Positions 1 through 6,252 of a stretch of 37,991 nucleotides of DNA are shown here, piece by piece. Under the pieces are notes generated by a model. It saw nothing but the letters and a program-made list of their open reading frames with translations, did no database searches and was not told where the DNA came from. How positions within the stretch are numbered: position 1 is the stretch's first letter; each line of letters starts with the position of its first letter. Made by a program: the position numbers and the translations under genes. The DNA comes from Thermoplasmata archaeon (GTDB taxonomy: Archaea > Thermoplasmatota > E2 > DHVEG-1), in the NCBI GenBank assembly GCA_020054495.1, contig JAHWGK010000027.1, positions 1 to 37,991 of the forward strand, read 5' to 3'.

Positions 1-122
1 GGCGAACTCATTACAAAATCTTGCCCTTCCTTTACACAACTTATTTCTCTGAGAACATTATTAATGTCTCTTCGACTTAGCCCAAGATTCTTACCCAATA
101 CATATATTTTTTTCTTCGACAT
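1..122 (-). CDS. Small tandem-family protein, copy 1 (3' end outside window)
   Basis: This reverse-strand reading frame starts at ATG (120-122) and runs off the left edge after 40 codons. It begins MSKKKIYVLGKNLGLS and is clearly paralogous to the genes at 278-442 and 557-727. Bases 1-76 are identical to 606-681, so the C-terminal half matches copy 3 exactly while the N-terminal codons differ, which suggests recent duplication or gene conversion. A purine-rich ribosome site (GTGAAAGGGGG) lies just upstream. I do not recognise the family. It is short and basic at the N-terminus, with no membrane segment or cysteine motif. Confidence 0.7.
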   Translation of the reverse strand, partial: MSKKKIYVLGKNLGLSRRDINNVLREISCVKEGQDFVMSS

Positions 123-155
123 TTTTTCCCCCTTTCACATATGTTATTATTCATT

Positions 156-165
156 ATTTATATAG
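156..165 (-). promoter_or_regulatory. TATA box for small gene copy 1
   Basis: On the minus strand this reads CTATATAAAT, 34-43 bases before the ATG at 122. Copy 3 has a TATA-like element at exactly the same distance. This is consistent with an archaeal TATA box and a short leader holding the ribosome site. Confidence 0.5.
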
Positions 166-277
166 TTTATGGAAAAAAGTTCTATTTTTAAAATAATTTT
201 ATTTTAAATATCCAAGACGTAAGTATAAAAAATATAATTAGGGGTGCAAATTTTTAAGATTTAAAGGGATATGCAAT

Positions 278-442
278 TTAGAAATCTATAATACTTATTG
301 AGCCGTAATAGCCTCCAGCATACGTAGGTGAACCCATTATAAAATCTTGTTTCTCCTTTACATTACTAATTTCCTTGATAACACTATCAATATCTGCCTG
401 GCTTATCCCAAGATTCTTCCCCAATTTATATATATTTGACAT
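278..442 (-). CDS. Small tandem-family protein, copy 2 (54 aa)
   Basis: Complete 54-residue frame beginning MSNIYKLGKNLGISQADI and ending GSISIIDF. It shares with copies 1 and 3 the N-terminal LGxNLGxS helix-turn-like stretch, a VKExQDF block, and the SPTYAG motif shared with copy 3 (copy 1 is cut off just before it). It is the most divergent copy, but the differences are mainly conservative, which supports selection on the protein. A GAGGCG ribosome site precedes the ATG and an A+T-rich TATA-like stretch lies at 461-473. Function is unknown. A short conserved N-terminal region followed by a glycine/serine/tyrosine-rich tail could fit a precursor peptide or a small DNA-binding protein. Confidence 0.75.
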   Translation of the reverse strand: MSNIYKLGKNLGISQADIDSVIKEISNVKEKQDFIMGSPTYAGGYYGSISIIDF

Positions 443-556
443 TTTTATATCGCCTCGATTTATTTTTTATAGCTCCAATTTCAACCTATCTTTATAATCC
501 AGTATAGTTAAATGGGACGTATTATTTTAAACGAAATAGCAAAGATATGTATTAAA

Positions 557-727
557 TTAGAAATCTTTGATACTTACAGTCCCATAATTTAGACCAGCAT
601 ATGTAGGCGAACTCATTACAAAATCTTGCCCTTCCTTTACACAACTTATTTCTCTGAGAACATTATTAATGTCTCTTCGACTAAGTCCGAGGTTTTCCCC
701 CAGTCTATATATATTTTTCTTCGACAT
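557..727 (-). CDS. Small tandem-family protein, copy 3 (56 aa)
   Basis: Complete 56-residue frame, beginning MSKKNIYRLGENLGLSRRDI and ending GTVSIKDF. The central block VKEGQDFVMSSPTYAG is conserved with copy 2. GGAGTG lies six bases before the ATG as ribosome site, and a TATA-like element lies at 761-770. The gene is the nearest minus-strand neighbour downstream of the acyltransferase-like gene at 929-2329, but the 200-base gap and its own promoter argue that it is transcribed separately. Function is unknown. Confidence 0.75.
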   Translation of the reverse strand: MSKKNIYRLGENLGLSRRDINNVLREISCVKEGQDFVMSSPTYAGLNYGTVSIKDF

Positions 728-760
728 TTTTTCACTCCAATAGATCTAACTACTAAGATA

Positions 761-770
761 GTATAAATAG
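761..770 (-). promoter_or_regulatory. TATA box for small gene copy 3
   Basis: Reads CTATTTATAC on the minus strand, 34-43 bases before the ATG at 727, at the same spacing as the element ahead of copy 1. Confidence 0.5.
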
Positions 771-824
771 CTTATGTTATAATAACAACAAAATAGAGCG
801 ATATTTGTTATAATTTTAACATAT

Positions 825-901
825 ACAACTTAAATATAACAAATAAAGAAACATTTGTTTATAAATACACATATATACTAATCGGCTAAAATTTAAGTTG
901 T
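825..901. repeat. Inverted repeats in the gene-free stretch before the small-gene cluster
   Basis: ACAACTTAAAT (825-835) and ATTTAAGTTGT (891-901) form an 11-base perfect inverted repeat. A second pair, ATTTGTTATA (803-812) and TATAACAAAT (835-844), overlaps it. The stretch lies between the stop of the acyltransferase-like gene and the promoter of copy 3. It could be a regulator-binding region or a termination structure; the sequence alone does not decide. Confidence 0.4.
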
Positions 902-928
902 TGTCTTGGTAAAAGTTTTGTATTTGAT

Positions 929-2329
929 TTATTTAAAACCAATCTCTTTGTTTAAAATATCCAACATATTTTCTTTAATCTTGTACATGACTTCATCATC
1001 AATGGTATTTTCAATATAAGAAATTACAAGGCTTAATTTTCCTGATGCTGTTGCTCCCCCTATAATTACCTCTGTATTTAAGGCTGTATGCACAGAAAGG
1101 AAAATTCTATCGAGCTCGAAATCACCATAGTTACGTGGAAAATCCAGACGACCGAGATTAGTTACACCAAAACTAAAAGTTTTAGACATAAACCTATTGA
1201 CTATAAAACGGATTATATCCTTTTTTCTACTATAAGACGAAAGTTTTTCGTATCTACTATAACCTTCAGGTATAATTTTACCATACATTTTCATTATAAG
1301 AGCATCAGTCATAGTTGGCTGAATGGAAAAAAATCGAAGTAAATTGTGATAGTATACCTTACGATCCATTTTCTTTCGAATACGTCTATGAGTATCCCTT
1401 GCCAAACTCCAAAATGATCTATTTGGACTATCCTTAAAGGTAGGAAAAAGGCCAGTGGCAAAAAAACCATAAAACTGATCAATGGGATCAACTAGTCTAT
1501 CACGAAGATTTACAGCAAAACCACCGTTTTGTTTTTTAACAAATCCCTTAGCTATTGATTGAGCTCTAATAAACGCAGCAATTAGTAAAGTATTAACAGT
1601 TACACCTTCTTGTCTACAACGGCTAACTAATTTTGATGTCTCAGTTTCCGATAGCTCAATAAAAAAACTTCGATTGGTATATCTCTGCCAATAGGCATCA
1701 TTAAGATTTATGTAGTCTTCTTCGTCAAAAAACACTTTCTGTTTCTCCCATTTTTTGTTAAACCACTGGACTGTTTTGGTAACAAAAAAATTATCAGATA
1801 TAGTTGAAGGAATACTATCACGGTTAATAATCGGTGGCGGTGGAAGAATTTCAACTTTTTTATTAGGGTTCCCTAAAAATTCAAGAATGTCACGAGCAAG
1901 ATAAGCCATTCCAAGGCCATCAGTGCATATATGATTAGATTTAATAATAAGCTCAGAAATATTCTTTGAATAAACCAAAATGAACTTTATCGGTGGACGA
2001 TTTGAATAATCAAGCGGAATACTAAACTCTCTCAAAGATATTTGAATCCATTGATCATCACCTGTACGTTTGACAATCTCAATAGGTATATCTTTAACGT
2101 TTTCAGTTGTAAACCAAGCATCAAAATTGTTATCTAACATAACTCTAACGCGAAGAAGAACATGTCGTTCTTGAGCTTTTAAAACCGCATTTTTTAGAAG
2201 GGATTCAGAAACATCTCCTTTGATTCTAACTATTAAAAAAATTGTAGAATTAGGAGCACGATAATATCTTCGCTCCTGAAATTGGAGCTTTTTTTTATAA
2301 ACCTTCGGTTGAATATTTGTTATACTCAT
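929..2329 (-). CDS. Condensation-domain / alcohol acetyltransferase-like acyltransferase
   Basis: A 466-residue protein with the architecture of the chloramphenicol acetyltransferase-like superfamily (NRPS condensation domains, PapA5, alcohol acetyltransferases). The active-site HxxxDG motif is seen as HICTDG at residues 133-138. The residue before it is Asn, where many members have a first His. The C-terminal half holds the FGVTNLGRL segment typical of the second subdomain of this fold. No signal peptide or membrane segment is visible, so it should be cytosolic. Such enzymes transfer an acyl group from a CoA or carrier protein to an alcohol or amine; the substrate cannot be read from sequence. 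No carrier protein or NRPS module is present in this window. A GGAGTT stretch lies about ten bases upstream of the ATG. Confidence 0.75.
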   Translation of the reverse strand: MSITNIQPKVYKKKLQFQERRYYRAPNSTIFLIVRIKGDVSESLLKNAVLKAQERHVLLRVRVMLDNNFDAWFTTENVKDIPIEIVKRTGDDQWIQISLREFSIPLDYSNRPPIKFILVYSKNISELIIKSNHICTDGLGMAYLARDILEFLGNPNKKVEILPPPPIINRDSIPSTISDNFFVTKTVQWFNKKWEKQKVFFDEEDYINLNDAYWQRYTNRSFFIELSETETSKLVSRCRQEGVTVNTLLIAAFIRAQSIAKGFVKKQNGGFAVNLRDRLVDPIDQFYGFFATGLFPTFKDSPNRSFWSLARDTHRRIRKKMDRKVYYHNLLRFFSIQPTMTDALIMKMYGKIIPEGYSRYEKLSSYSRKKDIIRFIVNRFMSKTFSFGVTNLGRLDFPRNYGDFELDRIFLSVHTALNTEVIIGGATASGKLSLVISYIENTIDDEVMYKIKENMLDILNKEIGFK

Positions 2330-2750
2330 CTATTTACTCTAACTCCATTATCGATATCCAAAGTAATACAATAACATTTAACTATTAACCAATATAAGTA
2401 TATAAAAAATTTGAAAAATAATTATATTCTAGTAAGATGTATAAACTAATTAGCTTTTGTTAACTTGTGTTTTTGGGGTGGTAAAATTGACATTGAAACA
2501 TAATAAACAAAAACCAAATTTTTTTTGAAACTTACTAAAATTCCTCTAAATGTGAAAAAGGTTATTGAATTAAATGCTAGGTGTAGGCCGTAAGTCCTAT
2601 GTCTATACTTGCTGCAAAGCCCCGCTTTAAGACGAGTTCTGAATTGAGCCCTTGATAGTGAAAAATATTAAAAAATTTATCATTAAGCATAGTCTTAAAT
2701 ATCAAACTTACATTGGTTTATGAAGCATAAAAAAGGAAATTAGTGTATAT
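2330..2750. other. Gene-free stretch of about 420 bases
   Basis: A+T-rich DNA between the divergent acyltransferase-like gene and the CxxC small protein. It contains the degenerate rnpB-end copy at 2576 and, to its right, a less A+T-rich patch (about 2600-2660) with a small hairpin (AAAGC, CCC loop, GCTTT). I see no convincing reading frame. Confidence 0.5.
2576..2601 (-). repeat. Degenerate copy of the rnpB 3' end (possible old attachment site)
   Basis: Starts GCTAGGTGTAGGCCGTAAG, which matches the first 19 bases of the 26-base rnpB-end repeat with one change; the remaining seven bases diverge. The flanking bases to the right lack the conserved GAAGAC spacing seen next to the perfect copies. 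It may be a decayed attachment site or a remnant of a diverged rnpB end. Confidence 0.45.
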
Positions 2751-2918
2751 ATGTATAGAGAAGATAGAAGCAGAGGTTTTAATAGACCTCCGAGAGAAAT
2801 GCACAAAGTAACTTGTGCAGATTGTGGAAAAGAAACTGAAGTTCCTTTCAAACCAGATGGTAGCAGACCAGTCTATTGTAGGGACTGTTATCAGAACCAT
2901 AAACCAAAAAGATTTTAG
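2751..2918 (+). CDS. Small CxxC/CxxC zinc-binding protein (55 aa)
   Basis: Frame from ATG at 2751 gives 55 residues with a basic, Arg-rich N-terminus and two CxxC pairs: TCADCG (C22, C25) and YCRDCY (C43, C46). This matches the widespread small archaeal/bacterial CxxC zinc-ribbon family whose members read roughly CxDCGxxxxVPFxPxxxRPVYCxxC. Zinc binding is very likely and nucleic-acid binding is a common guess; the role is unknown. An AAAGGAAAT ribosome site lies about ten bases upstream. A run of seven T at 2949-2955 probably ends the transcript. Confidence 0.8.
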   Translation: MYREDRSRGFNRPPREMHKVTCADCGKETEVPFKPDGSRPVYCRDCYQNHKPKRF

Positions 2919-2948
2919 TAAAAAAGTGAAATTCGTATAAATATTATC

Positions 2949-2979
2949 TTTTTTTACCAAAAATCTTTTAATTTTTTTT
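2949..2979 (+). terminator. T-tract terminator after the CxxC gene
   Basis: Two T-runs (2949-2955 and 2972-2979) follow the CxxC gene within 70 bases. Archaeal RNA polymerase terminates on T-tracts. A TATA-like element, ACTATATAAAC (2988-2998), begins directly after and could start the next transcript. Confidence 0.45.
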
Positions 2980-3128
2980 AATATAAAACTATATAAACGA
3001 TAATACATTTGTATTTTCTGATAAACAAATAAAAAAAACTAAGAATTCTATTTCTTTTAAGTTTTGAGTTATGGAATTTAATTGTATTTATTTTTTTATC
3101 CCATTAAGATAAATGAAGGTAAAATCAT

Positions 3129-3305
3129 ATGGCCGGAAAAAGATCTAGAAGATCAGGTAATAAACCAATACTTAAAAAAAATATAATTATTCGATGTAAA
3201 AGTAAAATGATTCCAGTATTTGATAGTGATACTTGTGAACGATTTTTAAAAAAAGAACATACCGATTCAAATAATAACTGTAAAAACTGTAAAAATTCTT
3301 TTTAG
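3129..3305 (+). CDS. Small four-cysteine protein (58 aa), unknown
   Basis: Frame from ATG at 3129 gives a basic N-terminus (AGKRSRRSGNK) and four cysteines: C23, C36, C51 and C54, the last pair as CKNCK. This suggests a zinc knuckle. GAAGGT lies about ten bases upstream. If the TATA-like element at 2988 is used, the leader is about 110 bases, which would be long for an archaeal message. It sits between the CxxC protein and a cold-shock domain protein and may share their RNA-related role. I do not recognise the family. Confidence 0.6.
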   Translation: MAGKRSRRSGNKPILKKNIIIRCKSKMIPVFDSDTCERFLKKEHTDSNNNCKNCKNSF

Positions 3306-3357
3306 ATATTTTTCTACATAGTTATTTGTAATCTAATTTTCAAATGGAGTTGAATTT

Positions 3358-3552
3358 ATGAACGGAAAAGTAAAGTGGTATAATATCAAACAGGGTTATG
3401 GATTTATTAAAGGAGAAGATGGAATTGATGCTTTTATTCATAAAAGCAATTTACCATTCTGGACAATATTTCTTAACTCTGGAGATAAATTAATGTATAT
3501 ACCAAAAAAATCTAGTAAAGGATGGGAAGCAACCGAAGTTAAAGTTTTTTAA
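3358..3552 (+). CDS. Cold-shock domain (CspA-like) protein
   Basis: A 64-residue single cold-shock domain. It starts MNGKVKWYNIKQGYGFI, which contains the RNP1-type motif (usual form KGYGFI), and the RNP2-type motif is seen as DAFIH. The family binds single-stranded RNA or DNA and melts secondary structure. The usual length is 65-70, so the protein is complete. The neighbour upstream, 52 bases away, is the four-cysteine small protein, so co-transcription is possible. Confidence 0.9.
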   Translation: MNGKVKWYNIKQGYGFIKGEDGIDAFIHKSNLPFWTIFLNSGDKLMYIPKKSSKGWEATEVKVF

Positions 3553-3670
3553 TATAATCTCATAAAAAAATTTTGTATTCCTCAAATTTTGATTAATAAT
3601 AAAAATGTTTATATATAATAAAATTAGAATTACAATATAGTAATATGAAATTAAATGGATTAGATTTAAA

Positions 3671-5041
3671 ATGAAAAGAAAATTGCTAAATTTTATAATT
3701 TGTACTTTTCTAATTATTTCTTTTACAATTATTCCATCAGCATACACAATAAAAGCATCATTAAAAAAAGAACAAATTACCAATGTTCTTAATATTTATG
3801 ATAAAGGATGGTTAGAAGAGAGAAATGGTATTAAAATTCTATTTATCAATGGCTCTCATTATGAGATGGGTTATCAACATGGATCTCTTTTAAAATATGA
3901 ATGTTTGGAAAATCTACGAGCATTCCTTTATTATAGTGAACAAATGGGATATTCTCTTGAAAAACTTCTTAAAATATGGGATGAGATGAAAGATAATGTA
4001 ACTCAAGATTATATTGATGAATTACATGGTCTTGCAGATGGAATTGAAGTCTCATTTGATAAAGTTGCAGCATTTTATGCCTCTTTAAACAGTTTAGGTA
4101 TTTTGAATTGTTTTGGATTTGTTGCTTGGGATCTCGCTACTCAGAGTAATAAACTTATTCATGCCCGAAGTTTTGATTTACCTTTTTTTATTACGGATCC
4201 TGTTACAGGTAAATATGCGCATGAGAATTGTGTTTTGATTGTTCGTAAACCAGATAATGATTATGCTTCTATTCAATTTTCAATTGCTCTTTTATTAAAT
4301 GGTGGCGGGGGTATTAACGAAAAAGGTATTGCAGTAGGTGGGCAACTCTCATGGAGCAAGGATCAAAAGTTAGATGGATTTCCTTTGATAATCAAAGAGC
4401 AAATTGTCCAAGATAAAGCATCAACTGCTAATGAAGCAATTAATTTATTAACAACAAATAGAACTGTTGGCGTTAACTTCATTATTTCTGATAGTAATAA
4501 TAATATTGGATATGCCATTGAAACCACAGCGAATCATACATATGTTGGAACCTGGAATAATTCTGTTGAATCAAACTATCCGTTTTGGTCGATTGACCAT
4601 GTGGTAAGAAGAACCAACTTTTTTATTGAACCAGAAATCGCATCAACTCAGAGAAATCGTTATCATCCAGGAGGATTTATTGGTTTATTGAAACTTATTT
4701 TAACTCTTTTTCAAAAAAATAACAAGGTTTTCACACCTAATCATATGTTTGCCATATGGAGAAACTACAAATGTATGAGTAAAGAAATAGAAAAACAATG
4801 GGGAATATTAAATTTGGACAATACCATGTCAATGCTTCGGAATGTTTATAATGGAAAAACTGACATTTTATTAGCAATAATGGTAAGATTTGGTAAAGGG
4901 TATGGATTTTTAGAATCATGGAATCAATGGGTTGCTTGTCCAGAAACAGGTGATATTATGATATCTTTTGCAAACGATGAAAAATATGCATCCAGAAATC
5001 TTGTTCATCATTTTAATTTATTTGAACTCTTAGAATCCTGA
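3671..5041 (+). CDS. Secreted C45-like Ntn hydrolase (acyltransferase/phospholipase B-like)
   Basis: A 456-residue protein with an N-terminal signal sequence (hydrophobic residues 7-25, ending near SAYTIKA). The mature part resembles the C45/acyl-CoA:6-aminopenicillanate acyltransferase and phospholipase B-like Ntn-hydrolase family. It has the early YEMGYQHG segment, ELHGLADG near 118-124, the likely nucleophile Cys147 in NCFGF, and HARSFDL (164-170), which corresponds to the family's RNxD-type segment. In this family the precursor is cut before the Cys, which becomes the new N-terminal nucleophile. It should act outside the membrane on amide or ester bonds; the substrate is unknown. It is a monocistronic plus-strand gene facing the convergent TfoX-like gene. 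Confidence 0.75.
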   Translation: MKRKLLNFIICTFLIISFTIIPSAYTIKASLKKEQITNVLNIYDKGWLEERNGIKILFINGSHYEMGYQHGSLLKYECLENLRAFLYYSEQMGYSLEKLLKIWDEMKDNVTQDYIDELHGLADGIEVSFDKVAAFYASLNSLGILNCFGFVAWDLATQSNKLIHARSFDLPFFITDPVTGKYAHENCVLIVRKPDNDYASIQFSIALLLNGGGGINEKGIAVGGQLSWSKDQKLDGFPLIIKEQIVQDKASTANEAINLLTTNRTVGVNFIISDSNNNIGYAIETTANHTYVGTWNNSVESNYPFWSIDHVVRRTNFFIEPEIASTQRNRYHPGGFIGLLKLILTLFQKNNKVFTPNHMFAIWRNYKCMSKEIEKQWGILNLDNTMSMLRNVYNGKTDILLAIMVRFGKGYGFLESWNQWVACPETGDIMISFANDEKYASRNLVHHFNLFELLES

Positions 5042-5084
5042 TCTAAATAAAAAAATAATTCGTCAGGGTAATTTTCTTATTACT

Positions 5085-5435
5085 TTATTTATTAAGATTT
5101 TCTCTTGCTAAAGATGATGCAAATTTAATTGATTCATTAAAGATATCTTTATCCTCAATATAATCTTCAGAGTCTCCCCTAACTATTAAAATCCATTCTC
5201 TCATTTTTCTACCCATTGGTTCAAAAGGAAAAATTTCCTTTCTTTTTAGTAGTTCTTTTACAGACGTTTCTGGTACTTTCACACATACCCCATCCATATA
5301 AAGAGACGCAAAAAGTTTACCTTCCACATAATAAGCAGGGTGGCCATACATTTTTCCAGATTTAACTAACGGATGATTTAATAAAAACGAATCAAGAACT
5401 TCTTTATGTTTTGGATTAAATTGTACTTTATTCAT
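5085..5435 (-). CDS. TfoX N-terminal domain-like protein (116 aa)
   Basis: Small alpha/beta protein. The segment KMYGHPAYYVEGKLFASLY followed by VCVKVP and FPFEPMGRKMREW matches the TfoX-N/YjbR-like fold (family pattern MFGGxGxYxxGKxFA…). The fold is found in bacterial competence regulators and in many stand-alone proteins of unknown role. Transcription is leftward, 18 bases after the cupin gene at 5454-5798, so the two probably form an operon. GGAG lies about eight bases before the ATG. Confidence 0.75.
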   Translation of the reverse strand: MNKVQFNPKHKEVLDSFLLNHPLVKSGKMYGHPAYYVEGKLFASLYMDGVCVKVPETSVKELLKRKEIFPFEPMGRKMREWILIVRGDSEDYIEDKDIFNESIKFASSLARENLNK

Positions 5436-5453
5436 TTTATATTCTCCAAGAGT

Positions 5454-5798
5454 TTAAGTTTTAATCATTATTAACATCATTTTAAATTTTTCAACAGCTT
5501 TTACATCATGAGGAATATTTGCTGGTAATATTATCATTTCCTTAGAGGTTAGAGAATGTTTTTTTCCAGAAATTAAAACTTCTACTTCACCATCTAGAAC
5601 TTGCAATAATGCATCAAAGGGTGCAGTATGTTCGCTTAGAAATTGGTCTTTATCAAATGCAAAAATTGTAACATTACCTTTCTCTTTGCTTATTAGAATT
5701 TTACTTACTATTGTTCCATCTTGGTAATTAACTAAATCCCCCAATTTTTTTACTACGGAATGTTCTATATTGCTCATTTGATCAACCATTAATAGCAT
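5454..5798 (-). CDS. Small cupin-domain protein (114 aa)
   Basis: Single conserved beta-barrel cupin: FLSEHTAPFDALLQVLDGEVEV is the first metal-motif region and ILPANIPHDVKA the second. His and Glu positions that could bind a metal are present. The function of such stand-alone cupins varies (enzyme, sensor or isomerase) and cannot be fixed here. It is the first gene of a likely two-gene operon with the TfoX-like protein. The start could be the ATG at 5798 or the later Met8 (MSNIEH), which has a GGTTGATC stretch just before it. Confidence 0.8.
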   Translation of the reverse strand: MLLMVDQMSNIEHSVVKKLGDLVNYQDGTIVSKILISKEKGNVTIFAFDKDQFLSEHTAPFDALLQVLDGEVEVLISGKKHSLTSKEMIILPANIPHDVKAVEKFKMMLIMIKT

Positions 5799-5941
5799 GT
5801 ATAATCATACATCTAATTATAAAATGAATGGAAAAATTAGTTTATGCGCTCTTTGTAGGCATTAACCTTTATCTAAATACCAATAAGAAAATGTGGGTAG
5901 AAAATATTTAATTCAATAATAAGTTCTATAAGTTGGTAAAT

Positions 5942-6208
5942 ATGCCAAAAACTGTAATTAAAAAGAACGGGAAAAAAGAGCCTTTTATTAAAGAAAAAAT
6001 TATTGTTAGCGCAGTAAAAGCTGGTGCACCTGTAAAGATAGCTAGAAAAATTGCAGATAAAATAGAGGATCATCCTGAGGAATCCATAAAAACAAAATGG
6101 GTTCGAAAAAAAGTATTGGATGAATTAGAATATCATAATCCTGATTGGCCTAAACACTGGCTTAACTATGATAAAAATATTAAAAGACTTCGAAAATACA
6201 AAGGTTAA
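5942..6208 (+). CDS. Stand-alone ATP-cone domain protein (88 aa)
   Basis: From ATG at 5942 the protein begins MPKTVIKKNGKKEPFIKEK and continues VSAVKAGAPVKIARKIADKI. This is the ATP-cone pattern (VIKRDGxxEPFxxEKI…xxKAG) of ribonucleotide reductases and NrdR. In those proteins the domain binds ATP/dATP and acts as an allosteric switch. Here it stands alone, with a basic C-terminal tail (PDWPKHWLNYDKN). No reductase or NrdR is nearby. An in-frame TTG at 5933 would add three residues; ATG is preferred. Confidence 0.75.
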   Translation: MPKTVIKKNGKKEPFIKEKIIVSAVKAGAPVKIARKIADKIEDHPEESIKTKWVRKKVLDELEYHNPDWPKHWLNYDKNIKRLRKYKG

Positions 6209-6252
6209 CTTTAGATCCATTCGAATTATCTAACTTGTCTTCGACTTCTTTT

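Noticed and set aside
2718-3008. A reverse-strand 96-codon frame opposite the CxxC protein
   Set aside because: It runs through the T-tract and TATA-like region and is Phe/Ile/Thr-rich; the plus-strand CxxC protein explains the stretch.
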